64,000 nt of DNA from Pycnococcus provasolii (lineage: Eukaryota > Chlorophyta > Pseudoscourfieldiophyceae > Pseudoscourfieldiales > Pycnococcaceae). The notes below the pieces were generated by a model. The model saw only the letters and a list, made by a program, of their open reading frames with translations. It searched no databases and was not told where the DNA came from. A program made the position numbers and the translations under genes. Positions 9,101-16,810 of the stretch are shown one piece after another; position 1 is the stretch's first letter, and every line of letters starts with the position of its first letter. The DNA lies in assembly GCA_938743325.2 (NCBI GenBank), contig OW568887.1, forward strand, positions 186,001 through 250,000, written 5' to 3'.

Positions 9101-10186
9101 TCAAAGGTACACACGCAATGGCTTTATGCGTATCTTCTGTCGACATTCCGGGCACTCGCGTGTCGTATTCCACTGACGTAACGCGCACTCATAACATGTC
9201 TTCGCGTGACCGCAAGACAGCACGGCGCGCTTGTTATCCTCCATCTCGTCGAAGCACACGTTGCACTCACGTGCGCGTGCAGCAGCTTCCTCCTCCTCCT
9301 CGCGCTTGCGCTTCCGTGCAGCCTCCTCCTCCTCACGCTTGCGCTTCCGTGCAGCCTCCTCCTCCTCCTCTTCGCGCTTGCGCTTCCGTATGCGCTCCTC
9401 CTCCTCCGCCCTCCTGCGCTCCGCCTCGCGCTCCTCCTCCTCTTCCTTCCTGCGCTTCGCCTCGCGCTCCTCCTCCTCCATCCGGCCAACGTCCCTGAGC
9501 GTCACGAGCCGGTCGACGAGCTTCTTCCTCAGTTGGTTCTTCACCGGAAGTCGCAACCTCCGCTCGATCCCCACAATCTCGTCAGCCAAGATGAGGTGTG
9601 GAGATTGAGCGGCGGCTGCGACTTCCCAAGCTCGCGCCGCGCGATAGCCGTCCAGCGAAAGCGAGAAAACCGCGAGTGCCGCGCCACTCCAAGCGCTGCG
9701 ATTGTCGTACAAGACGACGACGTCTGCGGCGGCGCCAATAGAGTCGAGTAACTCACGACGACTTGGTTCCTGTGGCGGGTATAGCAACACCATTGGCGGC
9801 CACGCTATCCGCACGCTATAGTCGGCTGAAGCACGTGACACCGACGCTGACGCCGACGCCGACGCCGATGACGCGGCGCGTTGCGGTCGCACACAAGTCG
9901 CGCGTGAGACGGAACTCTGCGTCGCGTCGCGGCATTTGAGCAGGTCGATGGCGACGTAGATCGCAGTGGCGCCGTGCTGCTTTGATCTCTTTCCCTGCGT
10001 TTTTAACTCTTGAATACTCTTACAGTGCCCAAAAAGCTCACCAAGATTATTAAACCACTTGGTGCACTGCGGACACCTTATCCTGCCTTTGAAGTCTTTC
10101 GACGGTTCGACGGTTTGAAGTCCTCGACGGAATGAATCAAGTATTTCAACATCAAATTCATTAGACCGCGCGTCCACGTCGGCCAT
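9101..10186 (-). CDS. RING-finger protein with a charged coiled coil (probable E3 ubiquitin ligase)
   Basis: Counted from the ATG at 10186 (361 aa). Near residue 37 there is a CPQC...H..C putative zinc motif, followed by a central globular region. About 100 residues of Arg/Glu/Lys-rich coiled coil with REEEE repeats (near 205-305) come next. A C-terminal RING occupies the last 55 residues (CNVC, CGHAKTCYEC, CPEC). The C-terminal RING resembles plant and animal RING proteins that close with PLRVYL-like tails. An in-frame ATG lies 51 codons further upstream, but that extension looks non-coding and runs close to the divergent hydrolase gene. Confidence in ligase function is moderate; targets are unknown. 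Confidence 0.8.
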   Translation of the reverse strand: MADVDARSNEFDVEILDSFRRGLQTVEPSKDFKGRIRCPQCTKWFNNLGELFGHCKSIQELKTQGKRSKQHGATAIYVAIDLLKCRDATQSSVSRATCVRPQRAASSASASASASVSRASADYSVRIAWPPMVLLYPPQEPSRRELLDSIGAAADVVVLYDNRSAWSGAALAVFSLSLDGYRAARAWEVAAAAQSPHLILADEIVGIERRLRLPVKNQLRKKLVDRLVTLRDVGRMEEEEREAKRRKEEEEEREAERRRAEEEERIRKRKREEEEEEAARKRKREEEEAARKRKREEEEEAAARARECNVCFDEMEDNKRAVLSCGHAKTCYECALRQWNTTRECPECRQKIRIKPLRVYL

Positions 10187-10367
10187 GATCCTCCTGAACT
10201 CTTGATGATGGTGCGTGCGCGGGAATGGAATGAAACGCCGTCCTGATGGTGTGCGCGCGGGAATGGAATTCGTTGCCCGTGCTGGAACGAAATCTGCCCC
10301 CCCAGACCCGGGTTCGAAGAATCCGCCCGGCATCATCATCGCCGAAACTTTCCTCCATCCTTGATGA

Positions 10368-11885
10368 ATGTCGTTGACATTGATGTCTGCAGCAAGTTTT
10401 CAAGTCCCTCAGGGTCGTGCTCGTCTTCGTCTTGGTTGTATTCTTGTTCATACCTTTAGCAGAAGTCATTTGAAACAACGTCATTGTCGGGGCCTTGTGT
10501 TCTTGTCATCATCGGCGTCATCATCACACAACTGGTCATCACTTTCAACGGCGACTTCTCAGATTAAGTTAACCTCTCAGATGACGATCTCAAGAACGCT
10601 TTCTGACGTGGCAAAAATAGCACTTCCTGCGACGAATACAGGTATTAGCGTTGCGGCAATCGCCATGGCGTTCGTCGCGTTTATCATTAACAGGTGGAGA
10701 GCCACGGCATGGAGACATCCGACGCTTGTTGTCAGCGGTGGGTCGCGCATAAGACAGATCGTCGAGAGGTGCCCGAGACTACACAAGCCGTTCAGACCGC
10801 CTCTGCTCGCCTTTCATACACTCGCACAGCTTGCACTTCACGCATTCTTTCACGAAAATAAGCGCGCGGACACGGGAAAGCATGCCAGATTCAACAGAGA
10901 AATACGAAAACTCGACGACGGGGGCGAGGTGGGCTTCGACTGGCTCGACGATAGCAGCTTCAACAACAAAGACGTCACGCCGCCTCCTCCTCCTCTACCT
11001 GACACTGCCCCCCTTCTTGTGTGTTTGCATACAATCACCGGAGGCTCGCACGACTTTGCGGGTGCCGCTATGCTCGCACGAACGCGCGGATTTCGCGTCG
11101 TCGTATTTCTGCGACGCGGGCATATTGATAGACCACTCGCCACGCCACGCTTCAACCTACTCGGATGCGTGCACGACCTCCACGCGCAACTCGTTCACGT
11201 GCGAAGTCAGTACCCGCAAGCATCACACGTTGCGTGTCTCTCAAGTTCCGCTGGAACGGGCTTGAGCGTGCGCTACTGCGGCGAAAAGGGAGACGCGTGC
11301 TTGATTGATGCGCTCGTGTGCACGTGCCCTGGCTACGACACGACGGAGGGTGGTGCGTTTGCTCGGATGCAGCCCATGCTTGGAAGCTACTTGCTCCGAG
11401 GTGTGCGCAAGCTCTTCCTCGAGCCCAACGTGAGCATCTTGAAAGATGTGAAGGGCTTTCAGGCATGCCATGAAGACGTGGATAATATGGCTGACTTTCA
11501 GAGGAACGCGTACCAGCTCGAAGGCTTCGACTCACTCGAATCGTACCATGACGCGACGAACCCAATGGGAGTTGCTTCGGACATTTCCGTTCCCACTCTC
11601 GTAATCAACGCCGAGGATGATCCAGTGTGTGCGAAATCTAACGTGATGGATCACGTGCACCTCTTTTCGAGCGAAGATAACAACGCCAATCGTGCTCTGG
11701 CATTAACTCGTTGGGGAGCTCATTGCTGCTACTTCGAAGGCGACTGGTTGCTACCTCGTGGCTATCGTTGGTGCGACGAGGTTGCTGTGGAATTCCTCCT
11801 AGAAAGCTGTCGCACCACAAATTTACCACCACGCGAGGGTGTTGCACGAGAACAACAGCATCCTGTATCGTCCAGTGTCCTGTAA
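10368..11885 (+). CDS. Alpha/beta hydrolase of the ABHD1/3 (EMB8-like, YheT) family
   Basis: The 505-aa protein has an N-terminal basic/serine-rich stretch and a membrane segment near 85-107, then an alpha/beta hydrolase fold. The fold has PLLVCLHTITGGSHDF near 215, a nucleophile elbow CLSSSAG near 290-296, the acid-strand motif VINAEDDP and the His motif WGAHCCYFEG. The elbow normally reads GxSxG; here the first Gly is Ser, leaving S-S-S-A-G with the Ser at about 294 as likely nucleophile. The family hydrolyses lipid esters at membranes; the substrate cannot be told. The gene is divergent from the RING gene and converges closely on the lumenal aldo/keto reductase-like gene. Confidence 0.82.
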   Translation: MSLTLMSAASFQVPQGRARLRLGCILVHTFSRSHLKQRHCRGLVFLSSSASSSHNWSSLSTATSQIKLTSQMTISRTLSDVAKIALPATNTGISVAAIAMAFVAFIINRWRATAWRHPTLVVSGGSRIRQIVERCPRLHKPFRPPLLAFHTLAQLALHAFFHENKRADTGKHARFNREIRKLDDGGEVGFDWLDDSSFNNKDVTPPPPPLPDTAPLLVCLHTITGGSHDFAGAAMLARTRGFRVVVFLRRGHIDRPLATPRFNLLGCVHDLHAQLVHVRSQYPQASHVACLSSSAGTGLSVRYCGEKGDACLIDALVCTCPGYDTTEGGAFARMQPMLGSYLLRGVRKLFLEPNVSILKDVKGFQACHEDVDNMADFQRNAYQLEGFDSLESYHDATNPMGVASDISVPTLVINAEDDPVCAKSNVMDHVHLFSSEDNNANRALALTRWGAHCCYFEGDWLLPRGYRWCDEVAVEFLLESCRTTNLPPREGVAREQQHPVSSSVL

Positions 11886-11933
11886 TAAAAATTTTTATTC
11901 AAGCAACACACTAACTTACTTATAGTACTTCAA

Positions 11934-13025
11934 TCATGCCCGCTTCCTTAAACGCGCCATCTCATCGTCGGTGAGACTCCAGTCGAACACGTCCAAGTCC
12001 TCCTGGAAATGCGTGCGGCTGCGAGTTTGCGTGCTAAAGCTTGCGCCGCTCTGCACGATAAATCGCAGCGCCACTTGGTATGGGCTCTTGTTGCCGTGCG
12101 CCTCGCCAATCTCGCGGCAAAGAGCAATGTCGGAGCGGCTGAGACGGCTGAGAGGCGACCACGATTGCACGAGAATGCCACGTTCTCGGTTAGCATCTAT
12201 GAATCCAGGAAGCTGGTTCGCAAGAGAGAATGGAAGCTGATTGACGACCGGCGCTGTGCCACCCATCTCCAAAATGACGTCTAGCTGCGCGGGTGTGAAG
12301 TTTGAAACAGCGAGATCGTCGACGAGACCCTGGCTTTTCATCTGCTCAAGTGCTGCCCACTGGCCACGAATGCTTGCGGCGTCCGGACCAGGGTAGTCAA
12401 GCATGATCATGTCAAGCTTTTCGATGCTACCCGCCTTCATCGCGTTCGTGTTATCCTTGCAGCCGCGCTCGCTGAGTGCGAACGCCGCGTCGTAGCCACG
12501 TGCGGAGTTGGACAACACGCTCCCACAAATGTAGATGTCGCTTCTCGGGACGTCACTTTCGCGCACAGCCTTTGCGAATCCGCGCTGGTTGCGTGCTAGC
12601 ACGCTTGCGAAGAAGTTTCTGTATCCCACCTCAAGCGCGACGAGCGTCAGCTGCCTCGCCGTCTCGTCGTCGTATACCTGCAGTCCAAACGACGCGAGCG
12701 GGAACGCCGCTCCGTTGCTGAGCTTGACTCGTTCTCCCCCGACGAGATTCGCAAGAGGAGCAGCAGCCCATGCCGGTTTTGTATATGGAAAGGTAGAAGC
12801 ACCACCTAGGACAGCAGCACTTACAGATGCAGATCCACCAAGCCCCAGCAGAGCTTCCCTTCGAGTAGGATTCACCGATGACTGATCCGATGACTGATGA
12901 GCGGAGCATACGACATGAAAAGTACGAGTACGACTAGGAAGACGAAGACGAAGACGACGCGAAGGTGAAGATGAAGATGAAGATGTGGAGAACCTTATGT
13001 GGTGATGTGTCTTCATGGCCATCAT
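11934..13025 (-). CDS. Aldo/keto reductase-fold protein, predicted thylakoid lumen, lacking the catalytic tetrad
   Basis: The 363-aa protein starts with a transit peptide rich in Arg and Ser. A twin-arginine signal follows: TRREALLGLGG, a hydrophobic stretch and an AxA-type site ending PAWAA near residue 87, pointing to the thylakoid lumen by the Tat route. The mature part follows the AKR pattern: VKLSNGAAFPLASFGLQVYD, LEVGYRNFF, IEKLDMIMLDYPGP, GLVDDLAVSNF, VVNQLPFSL and LVQSWSPLSRL. The catalytic Asp, Tyr, Lys and His expected in GYRxxDTA..Y, TKL and LIHWP are all replaced (GYRNFFA..., ICGSVLS, MLDYP). It is probably a binding or structural pseudoenzyme. Fold confidence is high; function is unknown. 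Confidence 0.82.
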   Translation of the reverse strand: MMAMKTHHHIRFSTSSSSSSPSRRLRLRLPSRTRTFHVVCSAHQSSDQSSVNPTRREALLGLGGSASVSAAVLGGASTFPYTKPAWAAAPLANLVGGERVKLSNGAAFPLASFGLQVYDDETARQLTLVALEVGYRNFFASVLARNQRGFAKAVRESDVPRSDIYICGSVLSNSARGYDAAFALSERGCKDNTNAMKAGSIEKLDMIMLDYPGPDAASIRGQWAALEQMKSQGLVDDLAVSNFTPAQLDVILEMGGTAPVVNQLPFSLANQLPGFIDANRERGILVQSWSPLSRLSRSDIALCREIGEAHGNKSPYQVALRFIVQSGASFSTQTRSRTHFQEDLDVFDWSLTDDEMARLRKRA

Positions 13026-13119
13026 GCGATTTAAATAATACCGTATTATAAATATGGATTTATCGTATGTTGGGATGCATTCTCAGCCTCACAATCAAAT
13101 CACCCTTAGGGGGAGGAGA

Positions 13120-13315
13120 TGTTCCGTTTATTATTAGGGGTTAGGAGAAGAGAAGCTCAGTTCAGTTTATTAGGGGTTAGGCGAGAAGAGAAGTTCAGTT
13201 TATTAGGGGTTAGGCGAGAAGAGAAGTTCAGTTTATTAGGGGTTAGGCGAGAATGAAGGCGAGAAGTGAAGTTCAGTTTATTAGGGGTTAGGCGAGTGAG
13301 AAGTTTAGGGGTTAG
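13120..13315. repeat. 33-bp minisatellite containing TTAGGGGTTAGG
   Basis: About five to six head-to-tail copies of a 33-bp unit with the core ttattaggggttaggcgag followed by aagagaagttcag. The unit length was checked between the perfect central copies; outer copies are imperfect. It lies in the divergent gap between the aldo/keto reductase-like gene and the plastid hypothetical. The gap 13026-13427 holds nothing else I can support, apart from a T-rich tract near the downstream start. Confidence 0.85.
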
Positions 13316-13427
13316 GGCTTGGTTGTGATGTTTCATTTTTCATTTTTGTTGGTGTGTGTGGATAAGACGGCGGTGATTACTTTTGTTTTTTTCGTTTTTC
13401 TTCTTCTTCTTCTTCTTGACGACGATA

Positions 13428-14432
13428 ATGCTCGCGCGTGCATCATGCGTGCGCATGTCAGCGCCTCCTAGGGGCTTGCAATGTCTGCCAGTGTCTCTGA
13501 GTAGGGCTCACAAATGCACACAAGTCACTCGCGCGTCGAACAGCTCGTCGTCTGCGCCTGACGATGGTCAGGCGGCGTCGCAGAAAGACGAACTGCGCCA
13601 AGTCATCGCGGAAGCCACGCCGGCGCCGGCAGAAGCGACGCAGGAGGACTTCTCGCGGTTTCTCAAGGTGGTCTCGAGCCAGTCCTGGGAAGATGTCGAG
13701 GCGGGCGTGCGATCGTTGGCGAAGCAAAACGCGCTCACGGAGGGCGTGCTGACCGCGGGAAGTGCTGTGCTGAACTCGGCAATCGAAAGAGAAGAAGATG
13801 AGCGCATCGTCGAAAGCCTCAGGCGTGTGCTGGGGCACATGATCAGCGAGTACGAAAGACTGAACGCGCCGCCAGACCTCGTTGCCATCATGGAAATTGC
13901 GGCAGCCATAGGAGCGGACGATGCGGCGGAGGCGGAGGCGCTTGCGATGAAGGCGCTCGGGGGTACCGACGCGCAGACTGCCGAGACTTCTGGAACGCTC
14001 CGCGAGGAGCCACAGGGTGAGACGCCAGAGGAGCTGTGGCAGGATGCTCTCACGAAGGCGTCGGCGCAGCTTGCCGCGGCGGCAGAATCGAGCTCGGGCA
14101 TGGTTATGCTCGGCAAGCGCGGAAGCTTCGCGCTGTCCGAAAAGACGGCGGGTGACGGCGCGAAGTGCACCGAGGAGAGCTTGCTCGATGCGATGCCTTC
14201 AATCTTTTCGCTCATGGAGGAGCAGGATGCGCAGTTCGAGTCGTCGGCAGGCGGCGACACGTCGCCCGAGGTGGAAGCTTTTCGCGCGGAGCGCGTCGCC
14301 ATCCACCGCCGTGTTGTCACGCTTCGTGCTCACCTCGTGCGCGAGAAAATCAAGCGCGAGGAGGAGAACGAAAAAGGCGAAAAAAGCGAAGGCGCGCCCC
14401 CGTCGCCGTTCGAGGATCAAGCGGTCGAGTGA
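13428..14432 (+). CDS. Plastid-targeted protein of unknown function
   Basis: The 334-aa product starts MLARASCVRMSAPPRG and has a Ser/Arg/Ala-rich N-terminus without acids for about 45 residues, a typical plastid transit peptide. The rest is acidic, mostly helical and Ala/Glu-rich, with SRFLKVVSSQSWEDVEAGV and LRRVLGHMISEYERLNAPPD as the most protein-like segments, and a charged Lys/Glu tail. I do not recognise the family. The frame extends 15 codons upstream through a TTC-repeat tract (poly-Phe), so the ATG at 13428 was chosen. It converges on the BLOC1S2 gene with a gap of only about 30 bp. Confidence 0.7.
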   Translation: MLARASCVRMSAPPRGLQCLPVSLSRAHKCTQVTRASNSSSSAPDDGQAASQKDELRQVIAEATPAPAEATQEDFSRFLKVVSSQSWEDVEAGVRSLAKQNALTEGVLTAGSAVLNSAIEREEDERIVESLRRVLGHMISEYERLNAPPDLVAIMEIAAAIGADDAAEAEALAMKALGGTDAQTAETSGTLREEPQGETPEELWQDALTKASAQLAAAAESSSGMVMLGKRGSFALSEKTAGDGAKCTEESLLDAMPSIFSLMEEQDAQFESSAGGDTSPEVEAFRAERVAIHRRVVTLRAHLVREKIKREEENEKGEKSEGAPPSPFEDQAVE

Positions 14433-14463
14433 ACGGTGCGGTAAGTAACTAAGAATTACACAA

Positions 14464-14925
14464 CTAAAGGAGCAGAGACATTCCCGGCGGACTGACCTTT
14501 GCGACACGCGTTTCGAGTTGTCTCAAATAAGTTTCGAGTCGCGTGCATAGCGCCTCCAGCTCGCCGACTTGTCTGTCCACTTCGTCAATAGAGGTCCCTG
14601 ACGCGAGTTCTTGCAGCGCCTCTGTTTTTGCGTCAACTAATTGCTCGACGGTGTCTGCAGCAGTTTTCGCTGACTCAGCTGCGGCGCGATAAACAGCCGC
14701 CGCTTGGTTGTTCATGTTTGTGAGTGCGCGGTACTCGTGCGACGCTGTCGTGAGTTCTGCCCGGTACGCCGCCATGGATTCGTCAAGCAGAGGCGTAAGC
14801 AGGCTACTGAGCACGGAAGTTTGGCGTGTATCGACAGGCAACGAGTCCAGACGACGCTGAACAACTTCAGGATTCTGAGAAGGTGATGACGACGATGGGG
14901 AAGGCGATGACGACGATGGCGACAT
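14464..14925 (-). CDS. BLOC1S2: BLOC1S2-like subunit of BLOC-1/BORC lysosome-related complexes
   Basis: The 153-aa protein has a Ser/Pro-rich start and then helices matching the BLOS2 pattern: MAAYRAELTTASHEYRALTN (compare animal MxxYLxGELxATSEDYKLLEN), a middle helix, and a final coiled coil IDEVDRQVGELEALCTRLET. BLOS2 is shared by BLOC-1 and BORC, which act in endosome and lysosome positioning and sorting. Length is normal for the family. The start ATG is at 14925; a TTAGGG array lies about 75 bp upstream. Confidence 0.65.
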   Translation of the reverse strand: MSPSSSSPSPSSSSPSQNPEVVQRRLDSLPVDTRQTSVLSSLLTPLLDESMAAYRAELTTASHEYRALTNMNNQAAAVYRAAAESAKTAADTVEQLVDAKTEALQELASGTSIDEVDRQVGELEALCTRLETYLRQLETRVAKVSPPGMSLLL

Positions 14926-14997
14926 AATTATTACAGTAAAGTTTATGATGCTCCCGATGGGGAAAGGGAACGAGGGAAGTGATTCGGGGTGGATTGG

Positions 14998-15041
14998 AGT
15001 TAGGGTTAGGGTTAGGGTTACGGGTTACGGGTTAGGGTTAG
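14998..15041. repeat. TTAGGG/TTACGGG array in the BLOC1S2/methyltransferase-like divergent promoter
   Basis: Three TTAGGG units, two TTACGGG variants and two further TTAGGG units, reading forward on the methyltransferase-like coding strand. The remainder of 14926-15306 contains a run of CACAC/CGCAC repeats near 15070 and AT-rich sequence just before the downstream gene. Confidence 0.85.
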
Positions 15042-15306
15042 CATTAGGGTATTGGTAGTTTACCTCCGCACCACACCACACCGCACCGCACACAGGTGAC
15101 TTTTTTGCGATTATTGCGCCGACCGACATTCTAAATAATCTTTCTGCTGCTACCTATATATGGCTTATTATGGCTCTTATTAGGTGAAGGTGCATAAATG
15201 TGCATAAATAAATAAGTTTAAGTGCTCTCTTTTTTTATCTTCTGTGTGTTCTTGTGTGTTTCTTGTGGAAGATAATACTGTATCACTTATTATAGGATTG
15301 GATACG

Positions 15307-16596
15307 ATGAGAATTCATCGTCAAAATCTTAGGCATACATGCTCTTGTGCATTATCTGTGTATCCTGCTGGGACCCAGTGGCGTCGCAGCACTCCTCGTA
15401 GGTTTGGAGTGAGTTTGGTTAAGACGCGTGCTTTGGAGGTGATTAACACTCTTAGAGTCACTGTTAGTTGTGGTAATAATAATTGGAGGAGTAGGTCTTC
15501 GCTTCGTGAACTGACTCACTCTCTGGAAGACCGTTACCTCCGTTCCCTCTCCTCGTCTGGACGCGTGTTGGACCAGCCGCCACAATCCGCTCTTGTGCAC
15601 GATACATACGTGACGCGTTATCGGCGAAATGACAAGCACAAACGACTCGCGAACGATACCGTCGCGACCTTCGTCAAGCAAACAAATAACACAGACGCAA
15701 CACAGATATCGGACATGTCCGCGCTCGTCCTGGATGGACCAGAGGCAATCACCGCCGAAACACTTCTGCGTGCAGGCTTAAGACCAGAAAATATACTCGT
15801 GCCGAATCCAAGCACCGCCGTCGTCACGACGCTTCGAAGCACGCATCAAGTTCACGCGTGGGCAGGCACGGTGGAAGCCTACCTCAAGGAGACGCGAAGA
15901 AGAAGACAACACCAACACGACCTCGTGTGGCTTGACTTTATGAAGAGCCTGTCGACGCACCGCGACGCTATTTGTGACGCTGTGCACGTGGTGAAACCTG
16001 GCGGCCTGCTTGCGTTCACGCTGTCTCTCAGGGAAGGTGCGCCGGACGTCGTCGGACATAGCCGCGCAAAGGCGGTCGCTGACGCCATCACCACCGTGGA
16101 GGAGGAGGCATTCCGTGCAGGGCTTGAGCTGAGCTCGATTCACGGCAAGGGACTGTCCGACTTCGTGCGTGGCTGCGGTGTGGACATTGCCGCCGGCGTG
16201 GATATCGCCAGCGCGCTGAACGCGCGTGACATTGGTGCCATCGCCTCTTCCCTCGATGCATGGGCGGATCGCGACGACATCGACGCACCTCCCCGTCTGA
16301 TTGACGCGGCGAGACGCGCTGCAGCCGCAGTCCCTCGTGACGTCGTCAGCGCGGTGTGGACCCCGGACGGCAACCCCTGCGCATCGCTCACTTCTGACGG
16401 CGGCAAGGCGGTCGCCGATGCTGACGCGAGGCGCGTCGTGCGTGTCGCTCAAGCGGTGACATCCTTCACCGCTCCCGGCGTCGTCGATGCCTCCCTGACG
16501 TCGAAGAAGAACTGCAGAAGCTACGCCGGGAGCGTGCACTTGTACGTGGGCCAGATGGCGTTTTACGCTTTTCAAGTCAAAACAAGAGCCAGATGA
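15307..16596 (+). CDS. Rossmann-like, methyltransferase-like protein of uncertain function
   Basis: The 429-aa product begins MRIHRQNLRHTCSC, with a basic N-terminus that could be an organelle transit peptide. Its centre looks like the later strands of an SAM-methyltransferase fold: SALVLDGPEAITAETLLRAG, ENILVPNPS, HQVHAWAGT, HDLVWLDFM, then VVKPGGLLAFTLSLREG. The canonical GxGxG loop is not visible. The C-terminal 150 residues are Ala/Asp-rich without a domain I recognise. The longer frame upstream lacks an ATG. Similar folds occur in tRNA/rRNA enzymes and in viral proteins; I cannot choose among them. Confidence 0.6.
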   Translation: MRIHRQNLRHTCSCALSVYPAGTQWRRSTPRRFGVSLVKTRALEVINTLRVTVSCGNNNWRSRSSLRELTHSLEDRYLRSLSSSGRVLDQPPQSALVHDTYVTRYRRNDKHKRLANDTVATFVKQTNNTDATQISDMSALVLDGPEAITAETLLRAGLRPENILVPNPSTAVVTTLRSTHQVHAWAGTVEAYLKETRRRRQHQHDLVWLDFMKSLSTHRDAICDAVHVVKPGGLLAFTLSLREGAPDVVGHSRAKAVADAITTVEEEAFRAGLELSSIHGKGLSDFVRGCGVDIAAGVDIASALNARDIGAIASSLDAWADRDDIDAPPRLIDAARRAAAAVPRDVVSAVWTPDGNPCASLTSDGGKAVADADARRVVRVAQAVTSFTAPGVVDASLTSKKNCRSYAGSVHLYVGQMAFYAFQVKTRAR

Positions 16597-16810
16597 AAAG
16601 AAAAACCTGTAAGATAAGTTATGAATAGCAGTACAAGACCATGAATTACTCCCTCTGGTAGTTCGTTTTTGCGGTTATTTTGGCTGAGGTTTTCTTCTCT
16701 TTTGGTTCTGGAGGATCGACCAACGGTCTCCATCGCCCTCTGGTGACCTCCACCAGGATCCTCCTCCTCCCCCACCTCCCAGGTGCCTGGTTTCGTCATT
16801 CCTTCTCGCC

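Noticed and set aside
13120-13315. Possible CRISPR array
   Set aside because: Repeats are contiguous minisatellite units without unique spacers, and the genome is eukaryotic.
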